This document shows positions 33,701 to 45,510 of a DNA stretch of 64,000 bases, in pieces. A model generated the notes under the pieces. That model had not been told where the DNA came from, did no database searches, and saw only the letters and a program-made list of their open reading frames with translations. The stretch covers positions 1,485,907 through 1,549,906 of the forward strand of contig CAJINV010000009.1 of assembly GCA_905178155.1 (NCBI GenBank), in the 5' to 3' direction. Position numbers and translations under genes: made by a program. This stretch comes from Amoebophrya sp. A120 (taxonomy: Eukaryota; Sar; Dinophyceae; Syndiniales; Amoebophryaceae). Position 1 is the first letter of the stretch. Every line of letters begins with the position of its first letter.

Positions 33701-36700
33701 TGGCGAAGAGGCACAGGGATCTGCTGACCAGTTTGTTTGACAAAAGCAAGATTGCATCTGGACATCATTTATTGCTGGACAAGACAGAGAAAGTAGAAGC
33801 AGGAGAACAGTCCGGCGCAGATCTTCTCGCTAGAAGTTCTTCTTCGACGTCCTCTTCCTCGACTGTCGCATGGCAGCTGAAACTTACCGCAGCCGAAGCA
33901 AACGGAAACTTTGCAGACGTCGCAATTCTGCTCTCGCAAAGAGCATCGGTGTGGCTGCAGCGAAATTTCCGAGGCGGTGAGACTTTCGAGGTGGTGAAAA
34001 GGAACGTGACTGGTGGGAAGGAGCAGACCGTGCGGAAACCCATTTGGCAGAAATACTTGGTCCGCGCGCGGCCTGCAGCGCGTTCTGGTCAGACGGCAGA
34101 CGGTGCTAATCTTTCGAATCGAATTAGCAAGCTTTTGCACTTCCTTCCGCCGGCGCTGTTGGTGTCCTGGGTTCGCGGATTATCCGTGGCGGACGCACCT
34201 CTGACCTACACACTGCTGCTGAATTTTGTCAGCCGCCAGACGCAACGAGCACAACCAAGCGCAAGTGCTGGTTCCTCGAGTGAACAACTCTCTCCGAGCA
34301 CGAGCGGCACACTTTGCGGCCTCGTGGATCTCTTAGCGCAAGCGGGCGCTTTCCACCGGCTAGCATCAATCTCGCGTGACAAGGCCCCATTTCCAATGGA
34401 ATTCTCGTCATTGCCGGAGTTTCGAGGGCGTTTGCTAGAGCAGTACGAGCGGACGGTGGTCGTGCATTTGAGCCATCGCACTATTTTAGCAGAGTTGGAG
34501 GCAGCAGCAGCTCCATCTTCGGCAGTGTCTGCCGCTGCGCAAATCTTGGGAAATGAGCACCAGAAGCAGCCGACAAGACCTTCGTCGGGCTGCTACCCGC
34601 GGTTAGAGCTGCTCGAGGCCGTTTACAAGGCAGGAATGGGTCTCATCGGGAACGAATCGGCCTTCCTGCGGATGCGCAGCCAGAATTTCATGCAGGCTTG
34701 TTTGGGATCCCTGTTTCGTACTTTTCTGACGGACTCAGATTTCGAAGTGAATGAAACGGTGTTTTTGCGGCTTAACCTGAGTTCGCCGAAGAAGGTAGTG
34801 GAAGTGCGACAAGTGAACCCAGGCGGAAAAAATGATGCAGTCGATGTCTCGGATGGGGCAGCAAAAGCCGCACAGGACGATGCGGCATCAAGAGAAGAGG
34901 TAAAAGTAGGTGACATACGAGTCAATTAGTTTGGTTGACCATGACCACGACTGTATAGATCAATTGTCGACTTTTTCGGTAGGTTTCATTTCCAATTTCT
35001 CTCGAATGACACCGCAGCTTCTGGAAAGAATTGCATTTGACAGCAAACATGCATTTTCATTTTCTTTCAGGAAAAGGCGACTCCCCCTCCTGCCGCAGCG
35101 GACCCTAGCAAGCACCGAAGTGTTGATGTTGTGCTGGAGTCGCTGAGCACGACCAACAGTGGCGAAAGTGACGAACAGAGTGCAGCGTCCAGTACTACAA
35201 CTACTCGGTTGCGACACAAAGTTCCCGGCATGCAAGTGTACAAGTTGAGAGAGGCACGCTTAGGGGATCCCCAGCGCGCCGAGAAATCATCCGGCATCGA
35301 GCAGCTGCCGCAGCGCCTGGTGTCCCACACCCTGCACGGCTTGGCTTTTTTGGACCAAGTCGCGTCCTCTGTGGAGGCCGGTAACTACCGGAACAAGAAT
35401 CTCTTAGCTGAGCTGGACCTAGAGTACAGCTTCGCTCTGCTCGCGAGGATTGCCATGGACGATGCGGTGCGGCGAGAAAAAGTAGCTGCGCGTTCCGATA
35501 ATGACCGAACGGTGTCACAAGGACAAGTCAACGTCGTGAAGCAGTGGCGCATGATGCATGCCCTGCTGTCGAACGGTGAGAAAGTTCAAAAGGCGTGGCC
35601 AACTTACGACGCAGATCTCAGAGATGCTGTGAGCAAAATGGCGCGGCAGCAGGGCAGGGATGAACAGAGTGTGCTGTCAAATAAAACAAATGAAGATAAA
35701 AATTCGGAAGCAGAGCAAGGAAACGCCGCAGTCAATTCCGCCGAAAGCTGCGACACTACGGGAAATGAATCTGTGCAGGAGCAGAAAGCACTGACAACTC
35801 CAGTATACGTTGATGATCGAACGCGACGGTTTCTTTTTTTGCCTTCGGTAGACGCGAGTGGCTCCTCCCCGCAGAATGTTCTGCTCCACCCTCTCGATCC
35901 GCAGGCCGCTGAATTTCAGCGAGCCGCGTTGCTGCACCGTGCGATCGCGCAGGAGAAGGAGAGTCTCAGAAGGGAACAAGAACTGGAGGCAAAGCAACGG
36001 AGGCTCGACCAGGAACGACAAGAGTTTGAAGAAGAAAAATCCCTGTTCGAAGAGGAGCAGAAGGACCCAATTCTCGCTCGGAATGCGGAACTCGAAGAGG
36101 CCATCAGCGAGGCGTACACGCAGTCGGAACAGTACGGCGAGGAGATTTTCCACTTGGCCACTGAGTTGACAACCAGCTCGACGAAATTGGAAAAGTTGAA
36201 GTCCAGGGATGACTCCGAGCTGGTGAAGGCGAAAAGAGAAGTTGCGGAGTTGAAGAAAAAACAAGCCGAATACGAAGAAAAAATCGTGGAGAAAGCAGCC
36301 CTGATCGTCCAGGAGGAAGTGAAGTTGGCGAAGCAAGAGTGGGAACGGAGTCATTTGTTCGAACAGAACAAACGAGACGGAAACAACACGCAACCTTCTG
36401 GCGGTCACCAGCACAAGAAGGATCGTGCATCTTTCCCATCGACGTTCGAAACAAATGCGAGGATGTTCAGGAACAACCCAAGGTACTATCGGGACGGCTC
36501 GGATTCAACCTCACCTTTTACCGCACCAAGAGTGCAGAACACTCGAACAGCGAACGACAGTGGAGGCGATCCAGCGGGCCAGAAAGAGCTAAGTTTTGTT
36601 GGAAGTCGTCCGGTTCTGTGCTCGTCAAAAAGTGAGGAGGTTATACAAGCGCTGCAGAGGATAGACGAAGCGGAAAAAACCAATAGCAGTGTCGATGGCA

Positions 36701-37851
36701 ACATGTGCACAAGCGAGCAACACGAGAACGTGGACCCTGATCATACTCCAAAGCTCCGGTCGGAAACCAGCAGCTCAGGTGTGACTCCGGCAGAAATTGG
36801 CGTTTCCGGCATGCAGGATGAGATCGCCAGAGCCGAAAATGACAACGAGACTTCATCTTCTGCGGGAGTAGGTGCAAAGCGCGAGGGCGATCGCTCCATA
36901 CGCAGTGCTTTGTGCGATCTCGTTCAGATTGTGAAAAAGGAAGCCAACCTTTCCGTGCGCGCAAAACAAGAAGACGAAGGAGATGTTGTGAACCCCGGTT
37001 CAGATAGTAGTGCTGCTGACCTACACCGCGATAGGGTCGTCTTGGATCTTTCGCAGGAAGCTGCAGCTGCCAGCGTCCCCGTATTGGAAAAGCTCTTCCA
37101 GCTGCTGCGCCGAAAATCGCGAGCCTACACGGTCTTTGTCGAAGAATTGGGCGCGCGTTTAGCGTCGCCTGAGGCCGCCAAGGGGCCTACGATCGGATTT
37201 GATGCAAATGCGGAATTGAGTGCTTACCTGGCCGAGCTCGGAGAACTTCTTTCCACGGCGCACGTACTGGACGCACAGCTTCCAGCGCGCGTTGAGCATG
37301 ATCAGGTGAAGCCGATAAGCGCCCCAGTCGTACAACCTGATATCTCGCCCGTCCTGCAAGCCGAGAATGCACTTCGTATTTTGTTCTGGAAGGAGCTGCG
37401 ACGCAGGATCTTGGAAGTGGTCCCGGCCTACGTGCCGGAGGAAGGACCAAATCCTGCGATTTGTGGTCCAGAGCACCTCCATCTGCTGCGCGCCGCCTTA
37501 GCGATCTACCGCCCAGGCTGCGAAGACGGTAAGCGATTCATGCGCGCTGCATTGGGCTGTTTCCGGGATTTTACGGCCTTGGGTGAAGTAGGGTCAAATG
37601 CTGCACCCGGGGAGAAGAATTACGGGACCCGTCGTTTTCCCGCAGCAAGTTCTGCGAGCCGCCCACCATTACGGGGTGACGTGAGGCAAAATGCAGAAAA
37701 GCTGCGAGTTTTGAGTCATTTCCTCTGGGAAGTCGAGAGTTTTGACATCCAGGACACCAGGCTGGTGTCAATGCTGGCACAACTGAAGGGTGATGTGCAG
37801 CGCGCCCGTGAGAAGCATGAATGTGAAGAAGCGTCCGCAGAGAAAGAATGA
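30748..37851 (+). CDS. Very large coiled-coil protein of unknown function, 4 exons, 2276 aa
   Basis: Exons 30748-31515, 31578-31613 (12 codons), 31654-34899 and 35071-37851 join in phase 0 to 2,277 codons. The two large exons and their junction (GAGGTAAAA donor, TTTCAG acceptor) are solid; the 36-nt micro-exon and its 40-bp downstream intron are less certain. The N-terminus is basic with a possible targeting stretch (MLSSSVVASSTRATRRRVR). Coiled-coil segments lie near residues 269-330, 610-640, 1640-1680 (EQELEAKQRRLDQERQEFEE) and 1730-1765 (KAKREVAELKKKQAEYEEK), separated by Ser/Thr/Glu-rich linkers and two more globular stretches (about 1010-1330 and 2020-2200). It looks like a structural, cytoskeletal or basal-body scaffold, but I recognise no family. 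Confidence 0.7.
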
Positions 37852-38268
37852 TAGCCAAGTAAGTACCGGCACCGGTACCAGAAAGTGCATGTGCAACAAT
37901 TGACCTGGAAGCAGAGACAGTTGCGCTGGGGTTTTTTGACGCTCCTGTCGTTGCTTCAATCATAGAAAATGCGATAATAATAAGATGCCGACATTGTTGT
38001 CTTGTCTGCTTTCGGCGAAACGAAAAGCTGTTCACAGTTCGTCTTGCCAATGTGGAATGCACTGTCTAGACTTTGGAAATTGCATTTTTCTGTTGTGGGT
38101 TTTGGTTTTCCTTTTCGTTTCGCGCAAATATCTGCGTTCGCATCGCCGGATGATGTTTCTGAAAAGGACCTTGTGAGAGCGCGTACAGCTTTTGTTCCGC
38201 ACACTTGTTTTATCTTGTCGCGAGAGCGAGACGAAGAATTGCACCAGAACTCCCAACACGACTGCAAA
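37852..38268. other. Intergenic, no gene seen
   Basis: Short spacer between the coiled-coil gene and the small secreted protein. Its frame extends the downstream ORF but shows no protein-like features. Confidence 0.4.
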
Positions 38269-38487
38269 ATGTTGCGTTCGCTCACGGTGGCGCTCGCGTC
38301 ACTGCTTGCAGCCTCGCCCGCTCTCGGCTTCGGGCTTTCGCTGAAAAAGGGCTTGCCGAAAGTGGAGACAAGGAAGGACTGCAAAGTCCGTTGCCAGCGG
38401 TTTGGCATGAAGTCCCTGGGAGAAGATTTCGCGGGGATGACGCCGCAGGAGTGCAGCGCGCATTGTGACGATGTTTTCAAAAAGTAA
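38269..38487 (+). CDS. Small secreted four-cysteine protein, 72 aa
   Basis: Start ATG 38269, stop 38487; the frame is open further upstream, but this Met is followed immediately by a textbook signal peptide (MLRSLTVALASLLAASPALG). The predicted mature part is about 52 residues, basic, with four Cys arranged C-x3-C-x19-C-x3-C (CKVRC ... CSAHC). A twin Cx3C spacing suits a disulfide-stapled helical hairpin. It ends in a helix and two Lys. In a parasite such a protein could be a secreted effector or cyst/lumen component; this is inference. An upstream in-frame ATG at 38044 would give a longer protein without a clear signal, so I prefer the short form. Confidence 0.55.
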   Translation: MLRSLTVALASLLAASPALGFGLSLKKGLPKVETRKDCKVRCQRFGMKSLGEDFAGMTPQECSAHCDDVFKK

Positions 38488-39174
38488 TTCCGAACTGCCT
38501 CGGTCACGGAATAGCAATACGAATACGAGTAGACATCGCTGTTGCATTCGATGGTGACTTAGTTTTTCACTTTTTTCCTCCTCTGTTGAATATTCAAACA
38601 AGATTCGATTTCATGTCGGTGTGAAAGGGTTGAGTACCACTCTTCGACAGTACCTCTAACCGTTTCTTCAACACGTAACTCCGTGCTGCCCTCCAAGCAG
38701 TACTCCGAAAGGAATCTTCGGAAAAATGTGATTTGCCTCAGCCTGGAAGAATATGTGTTGTGCCTCAGCCTCACTGTGGTTATCCATTTAGCATTCGACG
38801 AGCGATGATTCTGAATAGAAGACTCTGAGTTTTTCATGTTTTTTTCACTGATGCACTCCTGCTCGGTGACGGTGTCGGTTTTTTTTTTCTTTCTCGAGAT
38901 GGGAGAGAATCGAGAGATGAGTCTGGAGAGGAATAGATGAAACTTAGATTTCGGTTGTAAGCACGGATGAAGAATTTTACCTCAGGAAAAGCTACCAGTT
39001 CCACACAGCGGAGGATTTCACCTTCCTTCCGACCCAATCTAGTAACTAGAAAACTTCAAATCGGCATTATCCGAGAGACCACGATCCGACGGGGAGATAC
39101 ATCGCTCCAGATCACAAGAAAAACACCACCTACACCTACTACTAACAACGCTTCGAACGGCGTCACTCACAACC
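38488..39174. other. Intergenic, no gene seen
   Basis: About 0.7 kb without a supported frame. It contains a poly-T run near 38880 and a purine-rich leader before the next ATG. Confidence 0.5.
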
Positions 39175-41040
39175 ATGAGTGCTGCCACCGCTGGTGCGGT
39201 TTTTGGGAACGTTCTGCCCTACTGCGAGCCGAACTGGTATTCCTCCAATTACAAATCGCCGTACTACAAGCAGACCCACATCGAGTGGCGGGCTCGCTGC
39301 CGCGAGTTCGTGGAGGACAAAATTCTGCCGTATGTCTCCGACTGGGAACAGAGCAAGGAAATTCCCCGCCACGTTTACAAGGAAGCGTACCAGGCCGGCC
39401 TGATCCCGTGCGTAGTCGGGGTCAAGGGCTTTGAGTTCGTCGACTGCGAGAAGCCGAAAGAGTACTTAAGTAGGGATCATGTCCTTAGTGTTTTCGAAGG
39501 TGACAATCACAATACAAAAATTATGAATGTTCTTTGGGTTTCCTACTCATGCATAAGCACATAGGTCCTCTTGTGCTTTGCTATTCCCTCTGAAAATGGT
39601 AAAAATTTTGAGGATGTCCTACAACAGCTACGACTACTTCCATGAGCTGATCTTCGTGGATGAGCTCGCCCGCTGTGCCAGTGGCGGGACGCTGTGGGGT
39701 ATTGTCGAGGGACTGCAAATCGGGTTGCCGCCTGTAATCAACTTCGGATCAAAGCAGCTGCAGGACAAAGTTTGCAAGCCGTGCTTGACCGGAGAGAAGA
39801 TCATCTGCCTTGCCATCACCGAGCCCGGAGCAGGGTATACAGTCGCATCCTTTTGAGTCGTGGCTTTGCGCACATACTGTTTCCACTCTTTAATAGCGAA
39901 AATGTTCGTGCATGATGTATTATCAAAACCCAAAAAAAAATTCTACAGGTCCGACGTCGCCAACATTCGGACGAGCGCGAAAAAGGAGGGCGACCACTAC
40001 GTCGTGAACGGGGAGAAGAAGTGGATCACCAACGGCATATTCGCCGACTTTTTCTCCGTCGCGGTGCGCACGGGTGGCCCGGGGATGAAGGGAATCAGCA
40101 TGCTGCTGATCGAGAAAACGATGCCCGGTGTGAAGACGCGCCGCATGGACTGCCAGGGCGTGCACCCGAGCGGTACCACATTTGTCACGTTCGACAACGT
40201 GAAAGTCCCCGTCGGGAATCTGATCGGGGTCGAGAACCAGGGTTTCGGCGTGATCATGAAGAACTTCAACCACGAAAGGTGGGGCTTCGTCATCCAAGCC
40301 AACCGGTTTTCGCGGGACCTCGTGGAAGAGGCCCAAAAATACGCACTGAAACGGTCCACGTTCGGCAAGAAGTTAATCGACCATCCGGTGATCAGATGGA
40401 AGCTCGCCGAGATGATACGGCAAGTCGAGGCAATGCACCACTGGCTCGAAAGTACTTCATGGTTTTATGGGGAACTGTTTGTCTGGCATAATGGTATTTG
40501 CTCAGCAACTGATGACACGAATTCGTCATTCTCGGAACCTCAGGACACATAAAACGAATCAAAATTTTTTGAAATGTACAGATCTCACCTACCAAATGAA
40601 CACCATGCCGTTTGAAGTGGCCCAGACGGAGCTCGGCGGCACGATGGCGTTGGCGAAGGTGAACGCATCCAAAATCATGGAATACTGTGCGCGAGAAGCA
40701 AGCCAGATTTTCGGCGGCAATGCCTACACGAAGAGTGGACTTGGTAATCTTCGATGAGGCCTTTTTGTAAATGCTGGCGTCAAGCCAGAACCTCTTTAGT
40801 AGGCTCTTCTTCCGTAATATTTTATCCTGGCTGGTTCAGAAGTTGTAGGGTCTTGTTTGTTCTTTTCCAAAATGAGAACGCACAATCAGGACAAAAATCA
40901 CATCATCAGGTGAAAAAGTGGAGCGACTTTACCGTGATGTGCGGGCGTATGCTATTCCGGGCGGAAGTGAAGAAATCCTGCTCGACTTGGGCGTCAGAGA
41001 AGCAGTCAAACTCGGGAAATCTAGACAGTCCAAGTTGTAA
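39175..41040 (+). CDS. Acyl-CoA dehydrogenase with C-terminal SKL (peroxisomal signal), 5 exons, 434 aa
   Basis: Exons 39175-39461, 39613-39834, 39949-40451, 40582-40743 and 40910-41040 close to 435 codons. Joined exons restore the family signature ITEPGAGSDVANIRTSAKK and VNGEKKWITNG (FAD/substrate site), then GVENQGFGVIMKN, YALKRSTFGKKL, QIFGGNAYTKSGLG and the terminal IPGGSEEIL loop. Where MCAD has its catalytic Glu (YEGT) this protein has PGGS; instead FNHERWG supplies Glu at the position used by the long-chain and isovaleryl enzymes. The enzyme would desaturate an acyl-CoA using FAD. There is no mitochondrial presequence, and the protein ends RQSKL, a canonical PTS1. Exon 1 could alternatively end with a neighbouring GT, but 39461 is the phase-compatible choice. 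Confidence 0.88.
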
Positions 41041-42300
41041 ACCACATAGAGCAAAAGCGTCCGGCAGAAGATCTGAGCAATTTAGTAAACTGTCAGATGC
41101 CCCCTTCGGACGTCGCTTCGGCACCACCGTAGTTCTTGCACTTCTTTGTAGAAAATCAGTTTTATTTTCCAATCTGAGGCCGCCAATGTCGTGTCACGTA
41201 CTTCTTCTTGTCCACCGCTGAAGTTTCGCCTCTATGGTGGAGCTCCCCGCCTTATGAAGACCACCCACATACGGCGTGACGAAGTAAACAATCTCGCTAC
41301 CGTAGTGCGCCACTTTTGTCGTGACAAGTGCAACCTCTGCCTCACACTATCTGTATCTTCGACTGCGTCCTTCGGGTGTAGAGAGTCAACACTTGCGGAA
41401 ATAAGGGCACGTTTGGTTTATTGATTTCTTTGAGTCTCAACAAGCAACGACAAATGGTTGAAATGAATTCTAGAATATACTGAAGTTGGAGTAAATAGCA
41501 ATTTCAAGATACTTGAGAAAATAGAAACAAAACAAAAGAAGGACGGGTGGCCTGTTTGAAAAGAAAATGAAAGATCTCACATGTCTGCGAAGAAAATAAA
41601 GCAGGAAAGAACAGGCGCCGATACCTCTTCTACCATTATTTTCCGCTTGTGGCAAAACACCGTGTCAGCAACGGTACTCCTGACTGTGACGACTACGTGG
41701 ATGCGCTACACACGTGCTGTATTAACTCTGGCCGCTTGCTCTTGAGTTCTTGTGTTTCCGGGCTTTTTTCTGTTGCTCCAATTTTTATTGCCAGGAATCG
41801 TCGCCGCTCCATGCCGTGGCACAGTCACACAGCGAGGTTTGCATACAAAAGATGTCCTTACAATTGAGTGTGCTGGATTGAGTCGAGCGGCAAGTTGTAC
41901 TTGGAGTGCGAAGATGGTAGGTGAAAATCTATCGTGTTTCGGTATGTGGTATGATTGATGTAGCTTTTTCTGAATTTCTATATATCGAAAGTTGCCGGAT
42001 CCGGAATCGAAGGGGAGGAAAAGGAACAAGGTCCAGCTTTTCCCGCGTAACGGAGCAAAACGTTCGACTTGGCAGCAGGCGATGGAACGACCCACGCGTT
42101 AGCATCGGCGGAACGACAGGACCAGCACTCCAGCGAAAACGTCACAATACTGCTGAGGATGGAGCACTGATATTAAGCGGCAACCTATGTCGTGAAGAAC
42201 TGCGACTTGCGCACGACGAGCTCGCGTAGTCATCTTTTTTTCTGGAGTCGGGACTTCGCGGCTTTCGCTTTTCTGAAGGCATCTCGTCCTTGCGAGGACG
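41041..42300. other. Intergenic, no gene seen
   Basis: About 1.26 kb. Several frames of 60-100 codons exist, but none has a domain, usable splice partner or coding-like composition. It holds the 3' flank of the dehydrogenase and the leader of BBS8. Confidence 0.45.
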
Positions 42301-44531
42301 ATGAAGATGAATCCGTACTATTCCGCCCTGCACCGATTTCGGCTGCACAAATGGGAGGAATGCATCGACATCTGCACGGACCTGCTGAACGAAAATCCCC
42401 GAGACGAGGCGGTGTGATAAAAGTTAACGTTTTGCCGCGCCCTATTGAGCTGGTTTTGTGGCCCCAGAAGTACTGCAGATCACAGCAACGTTTTTCATTG
42501 GATGAAATAAGTTAGGAAATCAACATCACAACATTCATACTTGACAGGTTTGGTTTCTCAAATGCCGTGCCATGGTCAAGAAGGACTACCTTGACGACCT
42601 GGAGATGGAAGAGGAAGGGCTGGGCGACCTCGTTATGGATGACCACGCAATGGCCTCCGCGCCCCGCCCAGGTACAAGTCTTCGAAATCCAACCAGCGCG
42701 GGCACCGCGGGCGGGCAAGGACCGTCCCCTGTCATCCGCCCGGTGTCGCAGTCCGGGCGACCGCTCACGGGTTTCGCCCGCGCAGGCACCTCCCGAGCGA
42801 CAAGTAGCAGCGGCCGCAACGAGCTAGCGACCGCGATGGGCGCAACGAGGCCTGGCTCGAGTGCGCGACCCTTGACAAGTTTGGGGCGGCTGGTGAGGCT
42901 CGGCACAGCAAGCCTGAACCAAGCCAACACGAAGGAATTCATCATCCCGGAGCAGCTGAATCTCCCGAGATTTGCCCGAAAACCTGCACTGGCGAAAGCG
43001 CTCTGCGACTGGCTGCTTTACGTCGCACGCCACCCAAAGCGGGCATTAGAGCTCGCGGCGGAAGCGACGCAGGTCGCAGAGTTCAAGGACTGGTGAGCTT
43101 CTGGTTTGAAGTTTCGTTCTTCGTACTCTAATCACGTATTTGTTTTGCTGGTGCGTGTCAATTTTTTTCTCAATGTAAGCATTCCATCGCCTGTGGTCCA
43201 GCTATTCTCGCTTTATTACAAAAATAAACAGGTGGTGGAAAGCGCGGCTTGGAAAGTGCTACTTCCAGCTCGGCCTGATCGAGGACGCCAAGCGGCAGTT
43301 CTACTCGGCCCTGCGCGAGCAGGAATTCGGCGAAACGCATTTGGAGCTGGCGAAGGTCTTCCTCAAACTGGACCAGCCCAATGTCGCGCTGGAACAGTAC
43401 CGCACCGCCAGCGACAAGTTTGTCGGCGACACGGCGCTGCTGCTCGGCTTAGCGCGCACCTACGACGCCCTGAACCAGTCGCTGAACGGAGTGGCGATCT
43501 ACAAGCAAGTGCTGAAGTACGACAGCATAGACGCAGAAGCGATCAGCTGCCTCGCCAGCCACCACTTCTACACGGATCAACCGGAAGTGGCCTTGCGCTT
43601 TTACCGCCGACTCCTACAGACGGGACAGCAAAGGTCCGCGGAGTTGTGGAACAATCTTGGGCTGTGTTGCTTCTACTCGGGACAGGTACAACTTCTACTG
43701 GGAGGGTGCTGTCGCTCGATTTTTCAACTGTCTTGGTAATTTTGCTCTAGTAGACGACGACTTCTCATCCTCGTCATGCTTGGCTCCGATCATGCATTGT
43801 CGATGTCGGAGCGTATGACGAAGTAGATCTAGATTCCTGAGACGCCACCACTAAAACACACAGTACGACCTGACGTTGTCTTGTTTCGAGCGAGCCCTTC
43901 TTCTGGCAGACGACAGCAACATGGCCGACGTTTGGTACAACATAGGTCACGTAGCCGTGGGCGTAGGTGATCTTGGGCTGGCCTATGCAAAGGAAAACTT
44001 TCCGACTTGTCTTTCTCGTCTTATGCAGGTCTTGGTTGAGTTGTTCTCTCGCATAGTTTTGCTTGTCGAGACATGAAAAGTTCGCTGAGTTTTCTTTTGA
44101 TGGCGGTTATCAGTCATTCAAAATCTCCGTCTCAGTAGACCCGAATCACTCAGAATCCTTCAATAACCTGGGCGTTCTGGAGTTGAGGAAAGGTAACAAT
44201 ACCGCTGATTTTATTGCCTAGCTTCGTCCTGTAGGTGTAGATTGAGTCAATGTGGTTCTGGTTGATGACGAATGATGCAGAGTCATTATACAGAAAATCC
44301 CCAACGACCATCGCAGGCAACATCGAGCAGGCGCAAGACAACTTTAAAGCGGCAATAGGACTGGGCTCCCACTTCTTCGAGCCGGCCTTCAATTTTGGCC
44401 TGCTCGCTTTCAAGCTGGGCGAGTTCCGCGATTCCTTTGAGTACGCGAACAAGGCCCTGACTGCCTACCCCGACCACATCGAGTCCAAGGAGCTCTTGAA
44501 GCAGCTGAAAACGCACTTTTCGACGCTATGA
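42301..44531 (+). CDS. BBS8: BBSome subunit BBS8/TTC8, TPR protein, 6 exons, 508 aa
   Basis: Exons 42301-42411, 42548-43092, 43232-43685, 43864-43986, 44114-44192 and 44317-44531 make 509 codons. The order of segments follows animal TTC8: an N-terminal TPR helix pair (HKWEECIDICTDLLNENP), then VWFLKCRAM, a Pro/Gly/Arg-rich region with RPGTSL and RPLTGF, GRLVRLGTASL, then eight or so TPRs including DQPEVALRFYRRLLQTG, NNLGLCCFYSGQ, ADVWYNIGHVAVGVGD, FNNLGVLELRKG and a terminal FPDH-like AYPDHIESKELLKQL. BBS8 is part of the BBSome, which moves membrane cargo on intraflagellar-transport trains, so this organism builds a cilium with membrane trafficking. The fourth intron appears to start with GC (43987-44113, GC-AG), the only non-GT donor in the gene. 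Confidence 0.93.
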
Positions 44532-45510
44532 TGGTCGCGGGGGGATATAGTTGCATATGCTATGGCTGTGGTCTTCCTCTCCTGGCTGTGACTCCTTCTT
44601 GTGTGGCTGGTCAATGCTGTTCTTTGGAAGTTTTTCGCCGTGCGGTAACGAGCTGGAAGAACATGAACATGCCGGCTCGGGGAAGGTGTGCGGTTCTTAG
44701 GTGTCGCAGGCCGTAGTACTTGGTACTGGGGCTGAGGCATTTTTCAGTGAAACAATTGTCGTGGTGTCATCCATGCTACTAGCGCGCCATTCTCTCGGTA
44801 ACTGTGCGTAGTTGCCACGGTATGATTTCGTGCAACATCGGTCCTCCACGAAAAGGAACGCAGACGGCTACAAATGAGGAGTCAGCCATGGCGAAAGTGC
44901 TCGAAAGAAAAGAGCGCAGTTTTCGCTGTGTGTAAATTGCTAAAAAATACGCAAGAAGTAAAAGTGGCAGTATAGAACGTACATCTGTCCTTGTCAATCG
45001 GCACAATTCCGCCCTGCGGAATGAGTACAAGTACTTCGAGTTGTCTGCGCGAAGAGCGATATTACTCAGAATCTGTCAGAGTGTGCTCGTTCGAGAATGT
45101 CGGCTCGCTCCTATCGAGACGACAACAAATTTTGGTTAACCACTCGCCTGAATTATAGCAGAAATGGCATGTCCCTAAGGAAATCGAGAAATCCTTTGAT
45201 CAGGTCCCCATTCACCTAAGTTACCCCGTTCCCCCGCGCTTGCTATGCGCTATTGCGTGATTCGGATTCCAAAAGGAAAAAATACGCTATTCTTTTGACA
45301 AAAGAAAACTTTTGCCGGGAAAATCGTCCCTGTCGCTATTTTCACTGCTTTCCTTTTTAGGTCCATTACAATGAACTCATAGTTATGGCTGCTTCCGCGA
45401 AAACTTAGTTTTACGATAATAAGCTGCTCTTCCAAGAAACAGAGAGATAATTTCACCTATTAAACCACTTGACAAATAACCAGCACGACAGTTGCATCCC
45501 ATTGACAACA
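44532..45510. other. Intergenic, no gene seen
   Basis: About 1 kb between BBS8 and the Arf-GAP gene with no supported frame, repeat or RNA gene. Confidence 0.5.
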
